This document shows positions 37,120 through 48,220 of a stretch of DNA of 64,000 bases, one piece after another. Below the pieces are notes generated by a model. It was not told where the DNA came from. It worked only from the letters and a program-made list of their open reading frames with translations, and searched no databases. Location of the stretch: NCBI GenBank assembly GCA_030847615.1, contig JAUMIR010000003.1, positions 69,450,001 to 69,514,000 of the forward strand, in the 5' to 3' direction. Each line of letters starts with the position of its first letter. The first letter of the stretch is position 1. The position numbers were made by a program, and so were the translations under genes. The stretch is from Gambelia wislizenii. Taxonomy: Eukaryota; Chordata; Lepidosauria; Squamata; Crotaphytidae.

Positions 37120-38970
37120 CCTGTGCAGCATGACAGGCTAAAAGTCGTATTGCCAAGAAGTGCTCAGCTATAGTGCTTCCAGTAATCCAGTTGCCATAGA
37201 ATTACAAGTTACTGTTTTGAATGAAAATAAACTTCTGGACAACTCAAAATCATACCCCTGGGAGGCTGTGCCTAACAGTATCTATGGCCCCACGCACCTA
37301 TTTTAACCAATGGCATTACATTCGAACTTTTTTTTCATGCCTTGCATACTATCTTTCTGTAGAAACTCTTAATATGGTTTACTTTTTAAAATAATAGCTG
37401 CACATCTACATATACAAATGCGTGCACCAGTTCATTTCCAGTTTTCAATTTAGGCAAGCATTTATGCACATCTCATGGATTTCCTGAATTGTTCCCTCAG
37501 CTTGGATCTACAAGTAAAAACACTGTTAGACATTCCTACTTTCCTAAATAGTGACTTCTATAGCATTTAATATTCCTTAGATGAAACTGAGAAATTAAAT
37601 AGACACTCATCCACAAGGCAGCACCAGAGGAAACAAGCATACCTCAGGGATTTTTCAGCTTCAGCTAATTCAGAGTTGTTTAACTCTGCCTTCCAAATTA
37701 TACTACAAAGCTGTTTTGCTATGATTCTCTGTCTCCTTCTAACTATGAGGTATGTTGTCTTCTGAAGGCTAGATTCTGACCATCAGGAAAATCATCCACA
37801 TTTATTAAGAAACTTTAACATATTTTGTCAAGTCCCTGGCTTCTGTCAGGCAACTCTTAGATCAAAACTTCAGTGGTGGACTAATTTAATCAAGACAGTA
37901 CAAACCTATGAGTAACACCGTGATGGTTACATTTTCAGAAACTTTGCTTGTTAGGAGTATATCCTAACTAATTATTCATCTCAGTGGCAGAAATCCTAAA
38001 TATGGAATGCTCATGAGTCTCACGGCTTCTGAAAAATGCTATATGTCAGCATCTTCTCCCTGAGACACTATGTTCATTCTCTGGATGGCCCGTAGGAACA
38101 ATCCACACAATTAGGATTCTCACACATGTCAACTAAAACACGACAAAGCTAAATAAGATGTGCTGTTTCTGGACTTATGGGTAGTCAGCCATTTAAACAC
38201 TGTAGGCTCTTCTAGAATACCACATCTCACAGTGGTACATCTAGGAGTGGACCCCAGGAACAAAATCAAGGGTACCACAACCCAGAGGCAGGTGGACAGA
38301 AATTATCTCTCAGTGTCAGATGATGACGGTAGCAGCAAATAGGTTCAGATCAGTATCCGGACTGGTATGGGAATGCCAGAGTCCTCCAATGCTATCACAT
38401 TTTAATGCTGCAAACTTTCCTCTTAATTAAAAAAAATACAGCCATGGGAGAGCTGACCAGGAGGATACATGGTTACAGATGCTATGTTTGTTTGTCTACG
38501 TTAAAGAAAACATCCTTTCCCACAACAAAACAGTGCTTATGCTCAAGTGTAAATATGTATGCATTAGGGCAGTGGAAGCACACTTTTTTGGGGGGTATTT
38601 CTGTCATCATGGTGGCACTCTGATTTAGGTGAGTTTAAAACACTGTTATGCTTAGAGCATTTTTTTTTCTCTCTTTTAAAAATCAGTGTTGACAGACTTG
38701 TATTTTGCTGGTTTTTCTGCCACTAACATGTTTGGCATGTAGAAGTAGTTATGGAATTGGGGGAGAAAGAAGATAAATGTTAATAGTTTTCTTAACAAAT
38801 GAAACAATACACACAACCATTCAAAGCACACACTTTCAAAGACCCCAGCAACTGAAATTACTTGCCTATACTATTAATCTCTCAGTTCAGGTGTAACAAT
38901 TAATTACAGCCTTAATTTATTTGCTTTTCTTGTCAGGATTTGCTACTTCCATATTAACTTGCTCTCTCCT
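37120..38970. other. Intergenic stretch, nothing recognised
   Basis: AT-rich DNA on the ARMC8 side of the CpG island. No exon or clear repeat was identified. Confidence 0.4.
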
Positions 38971-38977
38971 TTAGGCA

Positions 38978-39207
38978 TGTTGTTGTGGTGGTGGTGGTGG
39001 TGTGCCTTCAAGTTGTTTCTGACTTATGGTGACCCCCAAGGCAAACCTATCATGGGGTTTTATTGGCAAGAGAGGGCTTGCCTTCCTCTGAGGCTGAGAG
39101 ACTTGCTCAAGGTTACCCAGTGGGTTTCCATGGCTGAGTGAGGATTTTAACCCTGGTCTTCAACGTCATAGTCCGATGCTCAAACCAATATACCAAATTG
39201 GCTCTCC
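38978..39207 (-). mobile_element. tRNA-derived SINE
   Basis: Same family as 10832-11070. The left edge carries a (GTT)/(GTG)n run that corresponds to the SINE tail on the minus strand; the tRNA-like head is at the right. Confidence 0.75.
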
Positions 39208-39470
39208 CTTTTAGGCATAGCAAATCATATATAAGTATTTTATTTTGGCTATGCTTGGTATTGAGGTTGGGGAGGAGTTGTCATGATCCTGTTTAGAAGC
39301 TAGTTTTTAATTATGGAGGTACCAAATTAATAGACTGCATGCTATTTCCCTGCCTGGAAGTAGCAAAATATGATAGCTGGGTTTCAAAAAGTGCTGCTAG
39401 GTTATTAAGATGTTCCAGCACTAACCTACTGCTTAGTTCAGGGCTTCTTTCTCATTAGTTTCTATACATA

Positions 39471-39610
39471 GGGCCCATCTAAACAGCGAAAATACCCTTC
39501 ATGGAATTCGCTGGGAATCCTACCTGTCTAAATGGGATCCAGCGCCAATCCACACTATTTGGAAGGGGGAGGGGCAAAACAGCAAAAACAACAAGGTAAA
39601 AGCCTTTGTC
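39471..39610. mobile_element. Fragment of the long-inverted-end transposon family
   Basis: Starts gggcccatctaaacagcg and continues gaaaatacccttcatggaa, matching the left end of the element at 32940. No right end was found. Confidence 0.4.
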
Positions 39611-40334
39611 TAAAAGTAATTGCTTCTTTAGTCCAGATACAGCAAAATATGACAACTGATATTTAAAAATCTTTAATTATCAAGTTGTCCTAGCTTGGTA
39701 GTACTAGCTTAGGAATTGGGGTGGATTACATATGATTTTGGCAGGGAACAGCAAATACAACACACAGCATCAGTTAAAAATACATAACATCAGTTAAAAC
39801 ATATAAACCAATTAAAACACAGTTTAAAAGAACATATAAGACCATTAAGATTAGATAAGAATGATAAGTTGCTATATGCCAGGATTTTCTACAAGAAGTA
39901 GGCACAGGGAATACAGTGGTTGCTGGGGTAATTTTCCCTGTTGTAATCCTAATACCAAAAGAAACTCGTGCCCTGGGTTATGATGATGGTTATGTAAACA
40001 AAATGGGGATACTGAGAAGCAAGGGGAAAATAATGGTATGGGGAATCTCAAGGTCTGAAGAAGAACAAAATAGTGGGGAAAGGTAAGAGGGCAATGCAAA
40101 CTAATAAATAAAATCAACTACCACAAAACAGCCTAGGGTAGAACATGGTCAGTGGTCACAGAATGGTAAAAATCTATTGCAAGGGCCTGGTGTATATGGA
40201 ATGGAATCCTTAAAGAAGGTAAAACAAGGCTGGCTGGCTAGCTGATTATCTGAACAAGAGTATTCTACACTACTTAATTTTAATGTGGGTTCTACTTGTG
40301 AATTTCAGTTGCTACCACAGAAATGAAGGAGATC

Positions 40335-41056
40335 TGTTCCTGGGCATGGCTTCTTTAACAGAAACGTTGGTACCAGAGGTAGGAGTAACGTGGAAAAAAA
40401 TAGGAATAGGTTCCTACCCAGAAAAAATGAAGAGCAGTTCAGCATGCTTTAGCATACAGTATTTATTTTTCAAAACTAACAATATGCACATGTGAAATAA
40501 AACAACCAGGTCAAGTCAACTTTGCATAAATAAACAAAAACATTTTGAACCTTCTAGAGATCACTTGAAAGCTTCTTCAGAAATTACCTCAGAGACTACT
40601 TTTTTTCATTTATAACCTCTGTTTTCCTTATGATTTCCATTTTGGTGGCCAAACTTATAGATCTATTCATTTTTTTTCCCTGCGGGGAGCTGGTGAGATG
40701 GACTTATCTTATCTGCTCTCCCCTTTTCTTTCTGTTAGACTGTTCATGCCTGTTCAGTAAGGGGTTCTGGAGACAGCTGCTGCTTACCCAGCCTGTTGTA
40801 GGCAGGCACACATGGCTATGGTAGGCTCACCAATAGCAGAATCCCAATAATCTTAGTTGCATTGTTTACCGCAGAAACACTGCTGCAGAACAACACTGAA
40901 AGTCTGTTTCTCCAGCCTCCCTTCATCATTCTCCCAGTTCCGATGCTTCTAAAAAAATTGTAACTGGACACAGGACAAGGAGGAAATGGGTGCTAGGTGG
41001 GAATAAAAAGACTGTAAAGACCTTAGTCAGAGGCTTTGTTAACTGAGGCATGCCTG
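40335..41056. mobile_element. Tigger-like element, degraded copy
   Basis: Shares gttcctgggcat, gaagagcagttc and aaaactaacaatatg with the element at 29667-30161 in the same order and orientation. It ends with aactgaggcatgcctg next to TA. The left terminus is eroded and extra sequence is present in the right half. Confidence 0.65.
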
Positions 41057-41059
41057 TAC

Positions 41060-42215
41060 TAGTGTAGACCTTAACGTTGCAGTGAGGAAGCATATAAAAT
41101 TAGGATCTTTTGATCTAGATATAGCTGTGTGAGACACTGTACCATATTAATACATGAAATTGCCTTATACTGAGCTAGAACACTGGTATATCTAAGACCA
41201 GACAACTGTCAGAAGTTAGAGGCTGCATTAGCCCCTTAGGAGACCTTAGAAGCTGAACCCCATCTGCTACAACACCTGCATTCAAAAGAAAATCAGTATT
41301 TGTCCCCAGATACCCTTCGGGTGTGTGTGTTACCACATGTTGAAGCCTTGCTGGTCTATTTTAGGCCTAGGACAGATTTCTTGTTTTCATTTTTTATCAG
41401 GGTGGGGTGCCAGAGGCCACAAAAACAGCCCCAGGAAGATATATTTAGTTCATAGCTTAGAAGCAAGCTATTGAGGGACCAGTAATACATCTGCCCCATT
41501 GTCTCTATTTTTTTATATTTGTCAATGTGTGCATGTGCGCAACACACATACAGTCACCTTGGTGCTCCACATTTGTCTTTGCTCCCCCACCCCAGCTGGA
41601 AATGGTCAGAAGCCTAGGAGGATTTTTAGAGGGAGGAGGAGGAGTGGTTTCAATTGCTCCTGGAGACATGATTGGCCCTTTTCTGTCTGATTTTTTTTTT
41701 AATCATGGGAAGCAGTGGGTTGGGATGGAACTGTAGAGACCTGAGGCCTGTACTGGAGGCTTTGGCAGTCTGCCTGGGACCTGTGAGCTGCCTATATCCC
41801 ACTGTGATCTAGTTGCTACATGCATCCACCCCACCTCTGAACACTAGGAAATGTTCCAGACATTTACCCAGAATTCAGTTTCTTCAGGAGCAGGTAACTG
41901 GAACATTTATGTAATACAGTCTAAGCCTAAGATGGTTTACAGTGTTAACGCTGCAACAGTTAACACTGCTTTCTATCAGATGTATAAAGGAATCCATAAT
42001 CCTGTATGATTCTCCACAAAGTTAGCTCTCTGCCTCCTTTTTAGATCCAGTTACAGCACAGACTGTCCAAAAATTACTTCCATTGTTCTCAGTCTTCTGA
42101 ATTATCACATTCCTTAGGGAGGGAGAAGGAAAGGCAAGCCCTCTTCCAGAGCAATCTAGTACGGGAGATAAAGGATGAGTCCTCTCCACCTGTCACCTAT
42201 GCCTGATTAATTAAT
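41060..42215. other. Intergenic stretch, nothing recognised
   Basis: Contains short GT and T runs only. No exon or repeat family was recognised. Confidence 0.4.
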
Positions 42216-42220
42216 TCCTT

Positions 42221-42455
42221 TGTTGTTCTGTGCTTTCAAGTTGTTTCCAACTTATGGTGACCCTAAAGCAAATCTATTACAAAGTTTTGTTGGCAAGATT
42301 TGTTCAGAGGAGGTTTGCCATTGCCTTCCTCTGAGGCTGAGAGAGTGTGACTTCCCCAAGGTCACCCAGTGGTTTTTTATGTCCGAGCTGGGATTCGAAC
42401 CCGGTTCTCCAGAGTCATAGCCTAATGTTCAAACCACTACTTCACGCTGGCTCTC
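42221..42455 (-). mobile_element. tRNA-derived SINE
   Basis: Same family as 10832-11070. On the minus strand the B-box region reads GGGTTCGAATCCC, the least altered of the four copies, suggesting a younger insertion. Confidence 0.8.
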
Positions 42456-43265
42456 TGCTCCCATTAAAACATACCAACAGAATGTTTCTGCTCATCATCT
42501 GTCATTTTCTGTTTATCGCCAGGTCTTTGAGAAGTTTGTTTCCAGACATCCACACTGAAAGCTCTGTTGGCTAAAAACCTAGAGGCAAGAGTTACAAAGT
42601 TGGACAAGATATGGAATCTCTGCACCAGAGACCCTGGGCTGTAAAGGACCCCTGAAAGGTAACCAATCTATAGTAAACCCCCCAAAAATCAAATCAATAG
42701 GTTTGGATTGAATCAGACAATATTCTCTTTGAGGTGATCAGTAGGGCCCTGTACTTGGTAAGTGATCTATATGCTTTTGAAAGTGCTGCAAAATTATATA
42801 AAATGATTGCAAGACTTTGGTCCAGATCTGGAGCAAACTGGATAATGTTGGATTTGGGGTGATCAGTAGGATCGCACATAAAGAGGGTCAGTTACTCTGA
42901 GAGGAAGTGAATGGTCTCTCAGATACTTTAATGACTGAGTGGGAAAGGGGTATAAACCTGTCTCAGCTGTCTTAGACCTAACCATTATGTAACATTGCTC
43001 ACATATTTGGAAACTATTTAGCTTGTTATAGTATAAAATCAGTAGTAGTTAGCAGTCTACTTTAGATACATGAGGTGGATACTAGAAGATAAATTCTTCT
43101 ACAGCAGAAATATTATAGATGGGAATTACACATGAATAGAACTCCAGCATTAGTACAATTCTTGTCTCTTCCTCTCTTTTTTCTTCTGATAGATAATATT
43201 ATTATTTGCATCTTCATAATAACATAATCAAAGTACATACATTTTAGTTTTCATTTTAGTTTTTA

Positions 43266-43725
43266 ATATATATCCATGGGGGATATGTTCCAAGATCCCC
43301 CCCCCATGGATACCTGAAACTATGGATAATAGGGAACTTTCTTATTCTGAATAAGACAAATGCCAGAAATTGATCATAGAATTGTATTGTAGGGCCTAGA
43401 AATGCCTGGAGAAGACATATTTTCTTCTTCATGGACTCTGTGAATCATATAGTTGGGTTATTCCTGTGCCTGTGCAATGTACCTCGGAACCTTCTAGAAT
43501 AGTTATATAATGCATTTTGGTGGTAGCTCTGCCCACCCTAACAGTCCCTCTCAGGTGTTCCCACTCATTTACCTCAGTTCCTTTTTCTCGGCTGCACTAG
43601 CAGCACACAAGGAACCTTAGCTCTTTGCTCATTGCCTTCTCTAGTTTCTCTTTCGGTTTTTGACTCAGACTGTAGATAAGTGAAACTGTGGATACTGAAT
43701 CTGTGGATATGGGGATCAACCTGTA
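43266..43725 (+). mobile_element. Tigger/pogo-like MITE, old and interrupted
   Basis: Left part tccatgggggatatgttcc and right part tctgtggatatggggatcaa match the family seen at 9268. The middle carries about 250 bp of extra sequence, and the left terminus is not intact. Confidence 0.5.
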
Positions 43726-43925
43726 TTATTGGTTTTACACACAGAAGTATTAAAACATGCAATCTTTCATTGCCAATATGAAGTGGTACCTTTGAGCAAC
43801 AATTTTACCACCTGATCAACTATTTGTTTAAAAGAGGCCTCAGATAATGAAATAACAAATGTCACGTTCCTTGTGTATCTAATCTCTCCAACGTATTCCT
43901 GAAGGCTAATGTAGAGAAAAAATTA

Positions 43926-44235
43926 GGGGCTTAATGTATAAGGCAAGGAAGCGACAGTTAACCCCAATAATAGTGGCACCCACTTTGCCTTATTACCTGA
44001 TGTCAGCGTGTTTTAGCTGTTCTCCCATTCCGGTCTTGTAGGACACAGTGACAAATGCAAGTCTTTTTGCTAACTGGAAAAATCAGTTAGCAAAAAGACC
44101 TGCCTTTACCACCATCTCCCACAGGACTGGAATGGGAGAACAGCTGAAACATGTCAACGTTGTGCGAGAAGGCAAGGTGGGATGTGCTACTCTTGGGCTT
44201 CACTTTCCCTTCCCTTCTTTCATGCAATAAGCCCC
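43926..44235. mobile_element. Foldback element with 3-bp TTA duplication
   Basis: The ends GGGGCTTAATG and CAATAAGCCCC are flanked by TTA (43923-43925 and 44236-44238). The arms pair along most of their length, including ctgttctcccattcc against ggaatgggagaacag. The centre is a perfect 16-bp hairpin (gtctttttgctaactg and its complement, about 44059-44097) with a 7-base loop. The TSD and ends suggest a Harbinger-like MITE. Confidence 0.7.
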
Positions 44236-44367
44236 TTAGAAAAGGCAATCATATCTATTCCACGTGCTTGGTAAGATTCTGCCTGGCTGATTTTTGAGAC
44301 TTGGCATGGCATGCTCTCTAATTGTGGCTCTTGTGGATCATGGGGACATTTATGTTTTCTTGTGGTA

Positions 44368-44449
44368 TTTTAGATAATATATTTTTATGGCTTTTGAAGA
44401 CTAGAGTCTTTTAGATAATATATTTTTATGGCTTTTGAAGACTAGAGTC
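44368..44449. repeat. Perfect 41-bp tandem duplication
   Basis: The unit ttttagataatatattttta...gactagagtc occurs at 44368-44408 and again, identically, at 44409-44449. It looks like a recent slippage or local duplication. Confidence 0.93.
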
Positions 44450-44879
44450 AGAATCCTGTTCATGCATTACGCTATTGGTTGTACTTTTTCTGCTGGCTGT
44501 GAGCAGCTATTTCTCTAGCACCGCACTTCTTTCATGACTGTACCTATAGTAATTTTCTCCCTGTTGCCAATATCTACCTTAGATAGTCACATCAGTATAA
44601 TCCCACAACAGGATCATGTCCTATGATTGTAACTGGATATGTCTTAAAACATGTCTGCATAGCCCACAGCCTCCAGACTGCATGTGAGTTCTCTGAGGGA
44701 TGTGTATATCTCATGACCCCAATGCTGCTAACCTCCATTCCTGCACATTGAGGACACTGCCTGAGTGACCTCAAAGCAGGCTGGCTCTGCAGTTCCCACC
44801 CTTGGAATCCTGCCACTCACGCTGTCCTCCCCACCCATTAATCCCTTCCTGGATTGGGTACCTGGGCCTCAGGGTGATC

Positions 44880-45270
44880 CCTTAAATGTGGACCTGTGGC
44901 TGTGTTGTTGTTGTGTTTGTATTGGTAGGTGTGGTCTGACTTCCTATCAGGCTTTATAGAGGCAGCTAGAGACAGTTTTAAAAAACAGTAATGTGTGTAG
45001 GTTTATTAACACACAGTAAGACAATACATTCACTTCTGAATATTTTATTCTTCCACGGCTCCTCAAAACTAGAGTCAGTTCTTCCTTCGGACTGACTGTC
45101 CTGTCTCTCTTCCCTGTATCACTGAAATCAAAATCCTGTCTCTTTGTTGTCAGTTCCCTATCTGCTCTCTGACAGAGACAAACCTCTGTTTTGTAACATT
45201 TCTCCCCTGCAAGCCCCCCTTCACAGCATTCTCTGAGCTGTGATGGGCTGCCTTCAGCCAGGCTTGCCCA
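44880..45270 (-). repeat. LTR-like remnant
   Basis: Shares an A/T-rich AATAAA-bearing middle and a ...gctgtgatgggctgccttcagcca end with the LTR-like stretch at 62648-63082. Both boundaries are uncertain, and the right side abuts a LINE. Confidence 0.35.
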
Positions 45271-45354
45271 GCTCCTCCCTTCACGGGGCGGGGGGGCTCT
45301 GTGGTAACTGCATCTGGGAATTCAGGGGTCCCTCTCTGCGGTCAGGCAGTGGAT

Positions 45355-46685
45355 TGAGCTGCGGGTTCAGCAAAGCCTTTGACTGCATGGAGTATGAAAA
45401 ACTTTGGACTGATCTAAAAGAAATGGGTGCACCAACACACTCAATAGCCCTGATGCGTAACCTGTACTCAGGACAAGATGCCATTGTAAGAATGGAATAT
45501 GGAGAAATATAATAGTTCCCAATTGGAAAGGGAGTAAGGCAAGGTTGTATTCTATCACCTTGTTTAACTTGTACACAGAAAACATCATGTGCAGAGCAGG
45601 TTTAGAATTGGAGGAAGGAGAAGTGAAGATCGGAGGAAGGAACATTAACAATCAAAGTATGCAGATGACATCATAATACTATCAGAAAACAGCACAGAAT
45701 TGGAACAACTACTAAAGAAAATCAAAGAAAAAAGTGCAAAAGCAGGCTTAATGCTGAACATTAAGAAAACAAAAATAATGACCACTGAAGATTTACGTAC
45801 ATTCAAAATAGACTACGATGAAATTGAAATAGTAAAAAACTTCCCATTTCTTGGATCAATCATAGACCAGAGCAGAGATTGCAACCATGAAATCAGAAAA
45901 AGACTAGGACTGGGTAGGACAGCTATGAAAGAACTAGACAAGATCATGAAATGCAAAGATATAACACTGGACACTAATGTCAGGGTCGTTCAAGCCATTG
46001 TCTTTCCCAGATGGGAGAGCTGGATGGTGAAGAAAGCTGATAGAAAGAGAATCACCTCATTTGAAATGCGGTGTTGGAGAAGAGTGCTGAGTGTAGTGTG
46101 GACGGCCAAAATGACAAACAAATGGGTCTTAGAACAGATCAAGCCAGAGCTTTCACAAGAAGCCAAGATGACTAAATTGAGGCTGTCATACTTTGGTCAC
46201 ATTATCAATAATGCTAGGAAAGATGGAGGGGGGGAGAAAGAGGGAAGACCGCACACCAGATGGATAGACTGAGGCCCTGTCTACACGACAAAAAAATTCT
46301 GAACGGCATTCGAAAGATCGATAATGTGTACATACGACTGTTTGGATACATTCGTGTCTTTCAGAAGGGGGGCCTGCAAATCCCCCGTAAAGTCTGTGAA
46401 TTCGGAGTTCAGAAGAAATAGCGGATCTCGGCAAAAAATTTGTACAACCGTTCAAATGCGTGATCGTTTGTACAGGCTATCCATAATTCGAATGATCAAT
46501 CAGTCGAATTCGCACGGATTTTTTCTTATCATGTAGACGGGGCCTCAGTTAGCGAGGCCACAGGCCTGAACCTGCAACACCTGAGTAAGGCGGCGGATGA
46601 CAGGATTTTTTTGAGATGTTTCATTCATGGTGTCACCATGAGTCGGGGTCGACTTGAGGGCAGTTAGCAACAACAACAACAGCAA
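45355..46685 (+). mobile_element. RTE/BovB- or Vingi-type LINE with reverse-transcriptase remnant, split by a MITE
   Basis: Reading frames give FSKAFDCMEYEKLW, IGKGVRQGCILSPC, RYADDIIILSENSTE and, at 45700-46272, a C-terminal region with LNIKKTKIMTTEDL, DITLDTNVRVVQAIVFP and LSYFGHIINNA. The RT catalytic YADD box is visible. Stops and frameshifts interrupt it, and a 272-bp MITE (46273-46544) is inserted near the 3' end. After the MITE the LINE resumes (cagttagcgaggcc) and ends in a CAA-rich tail at about 46668-46685. Confidence 0.85.
46273..46544. mobile_element. MITE with GTCTACAC-type inverted ends, inserted in a LINE
   Basis: The ends GGCCCTGTCTACACGA and TCATGTAGACGGGGCC are near-perfect inverted repeats, flanked by TGA and TCA, consistent with a 3-bp TCA duplication with one change. 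Inner sequence also folds. It interrupts the coding part of the LINE, so it is younger than that LINE copy. Confidence 0.75.
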
Positions 46686-47163
46686 ATGCTTAAGCTGCTT
46701 ACTTAACTAATGCTCAACCTGCATATTCAAAAATAAACTAAAATATTATAAAACACCACAAATCTCCAAAGGCAACCAAACCCAGGTAAGCACTGTGCCT
46801 GTAGAACTTCCAAGCCACCCAAGAATGTGAGGCTGAATGTAATAATAGTAGACGTGACTATAGAAACAAACTTTACAGTTGTGAGTTGAATGATCTTCCT
46901 CGGGTTTAAATTTTAACCACTCACAGTAAATGAATACTGTACATCTGTATCTACTCTGGTACAGATTAATTTCTGGGTGTGCATCTTCTTCTCTAATTAG
47001 TAACAGAGATGTAAAAGGTCTCTCCACCCAACTTCAGCAGCCATAAGAACTTGATTGGGTTACAGTTCTGCATTTGTGCTGAGTAGATTTCTGAAGAAAA
47101 TTACACTTTAGAGGCAAAAGCTGCTGCTTTTTGTGTGATGCCATAGACCTTTGTAACAAAAAT

Positions 47164-47237
47164 GTTATGTTTATTAGAGAAATTAAGGTAAAGCATGGTC
47201 ATGTATACTTTATCTTAATTTCTCTAATAAACATAAC
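47164..47237. repeat. 30-bp inverted repeat (hairpin)
   Basis: Arms 47164-47193 and 47208-47237 pair at 29 of 30 positions around a 14-base loop. It lies about 30 bp left of a 5S-derived SINE. Confidence 0.9.
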
Positions 47238-47266
47238 AACATTTTTTGTCATCTAAATACCTTAAA

Positions 47267-47473
47267 GGCGCCAGATCCTGTCTGACCTTGGAAGCGAAGA
47301 AGAAGGTGTCCCTTGGATGGGAGAACATCAGTGAATACCAGGTGCTGTAGGCTATTTTTCAGAGGAAGGAATTGGCAAAACCACTTTGAGTATTCCTTGC
47401 CTAAGAAAACCCTATGAAATTAATGTGGACCTCATAAGTTGTCAGGCTACTTGAAGGCACATGCACACAAACA
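47267..47473 (+). mobile_element. 5S rRNA-derived SINE
   Basis: The head gcgccagatcctgtctgacc, then ttggatgggagaacatcag and aataccaggtgctgtaggct follows the 3' two-thirds of 5S rRNA, including the internal C-box region. The body and the tail (gtcaggctacttgaaggcac) resemble the other SINE/LINE tails here. Confidence 0.85.
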
Positions 47474-47984
47474 TGGTTATGTATGTGATGTATAATGTAT
47501 GTTATAAAGTAAACATTTGTTGGGAGGGGATGATAGCATGGAATGTTGGGAGCATCTGGAGATTTGCCGAATGATTGAAGAAGGGCTGCTAAAAAGGCTA
47601 GATGGATGTCAGTTGGACAGGGAGAGATTTGAATTAGAGTTAGTCAGGGAAAGAGACAGAGAATTAGATTCAGGACAGTTAGGTTCAACTAGGATTAGGA
47701 AGAGAAAGGGAAAGAATTAGTAGAGTCAGGATTCAGATGTGTTAAATAAGTAATCTTTAACAGTATGTTGTATTTGTTTAATAATGCTATGTCAGTGTTA
47801 TTGGACTGCTTGAGTTCACACATAAGGTGTCTGAGGTGGAGCAGGAGTTAAAGGGAGGTGGTGTCTAGTTGTGAGATTAAAGGAAGAAAGAGTCTGGCAC
47901 TTGAACCACAAGGATATCTAGAAGGTCCCCACAAGTAGTGTCAACAACAGTGGGACAAGCAGAGGTCCCACATTTGGTGCCATA

Positions 47985-48203
47985 TGTGTATATATGTGCC
48001 TTCGAGTCTACTGTCGACTTATGAAGACTCCATTAATTTCATAGGGCTTTCTTAGGCAAGGAATCCTGAGGTGGCTTTGCCAGTTCCTCCCTCTGAAATA
48101 TAGCTTACAGCACCTGGTATTAGTTGGTGTTCTCTCATCCAAGTATTAACCAGGGCTGACCCTGCTTAGTTTCCACAATCAGACAGGAACTGGTGCCTGT
48201 AGG
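47985..48203 (-). mobile_element. 5S rRNA-derived SINE, opposite orientation
   Basis: The minus strand reads a 5S-like head with AACCAGGG/CCCTGCTTAG, a TTGGATGAGAGAACACC segment and CAGGTGCTGTAAGC, then a body matching the copy at 47267. A 2.0-kb hAT element begins 18 bp to its right. Confidence 0.82.
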
Positions 48204-48220
48204 GTATTTAGGTCCTATTT

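Noticed and set aside
45700..46272. 190-codon plus-strand frame as a host gene
   Set aside because: It is the C-terminal part of a LINE reverse transcriptase, with damaged flanking sequence, a MITE at its end and a CAA-rich tail.
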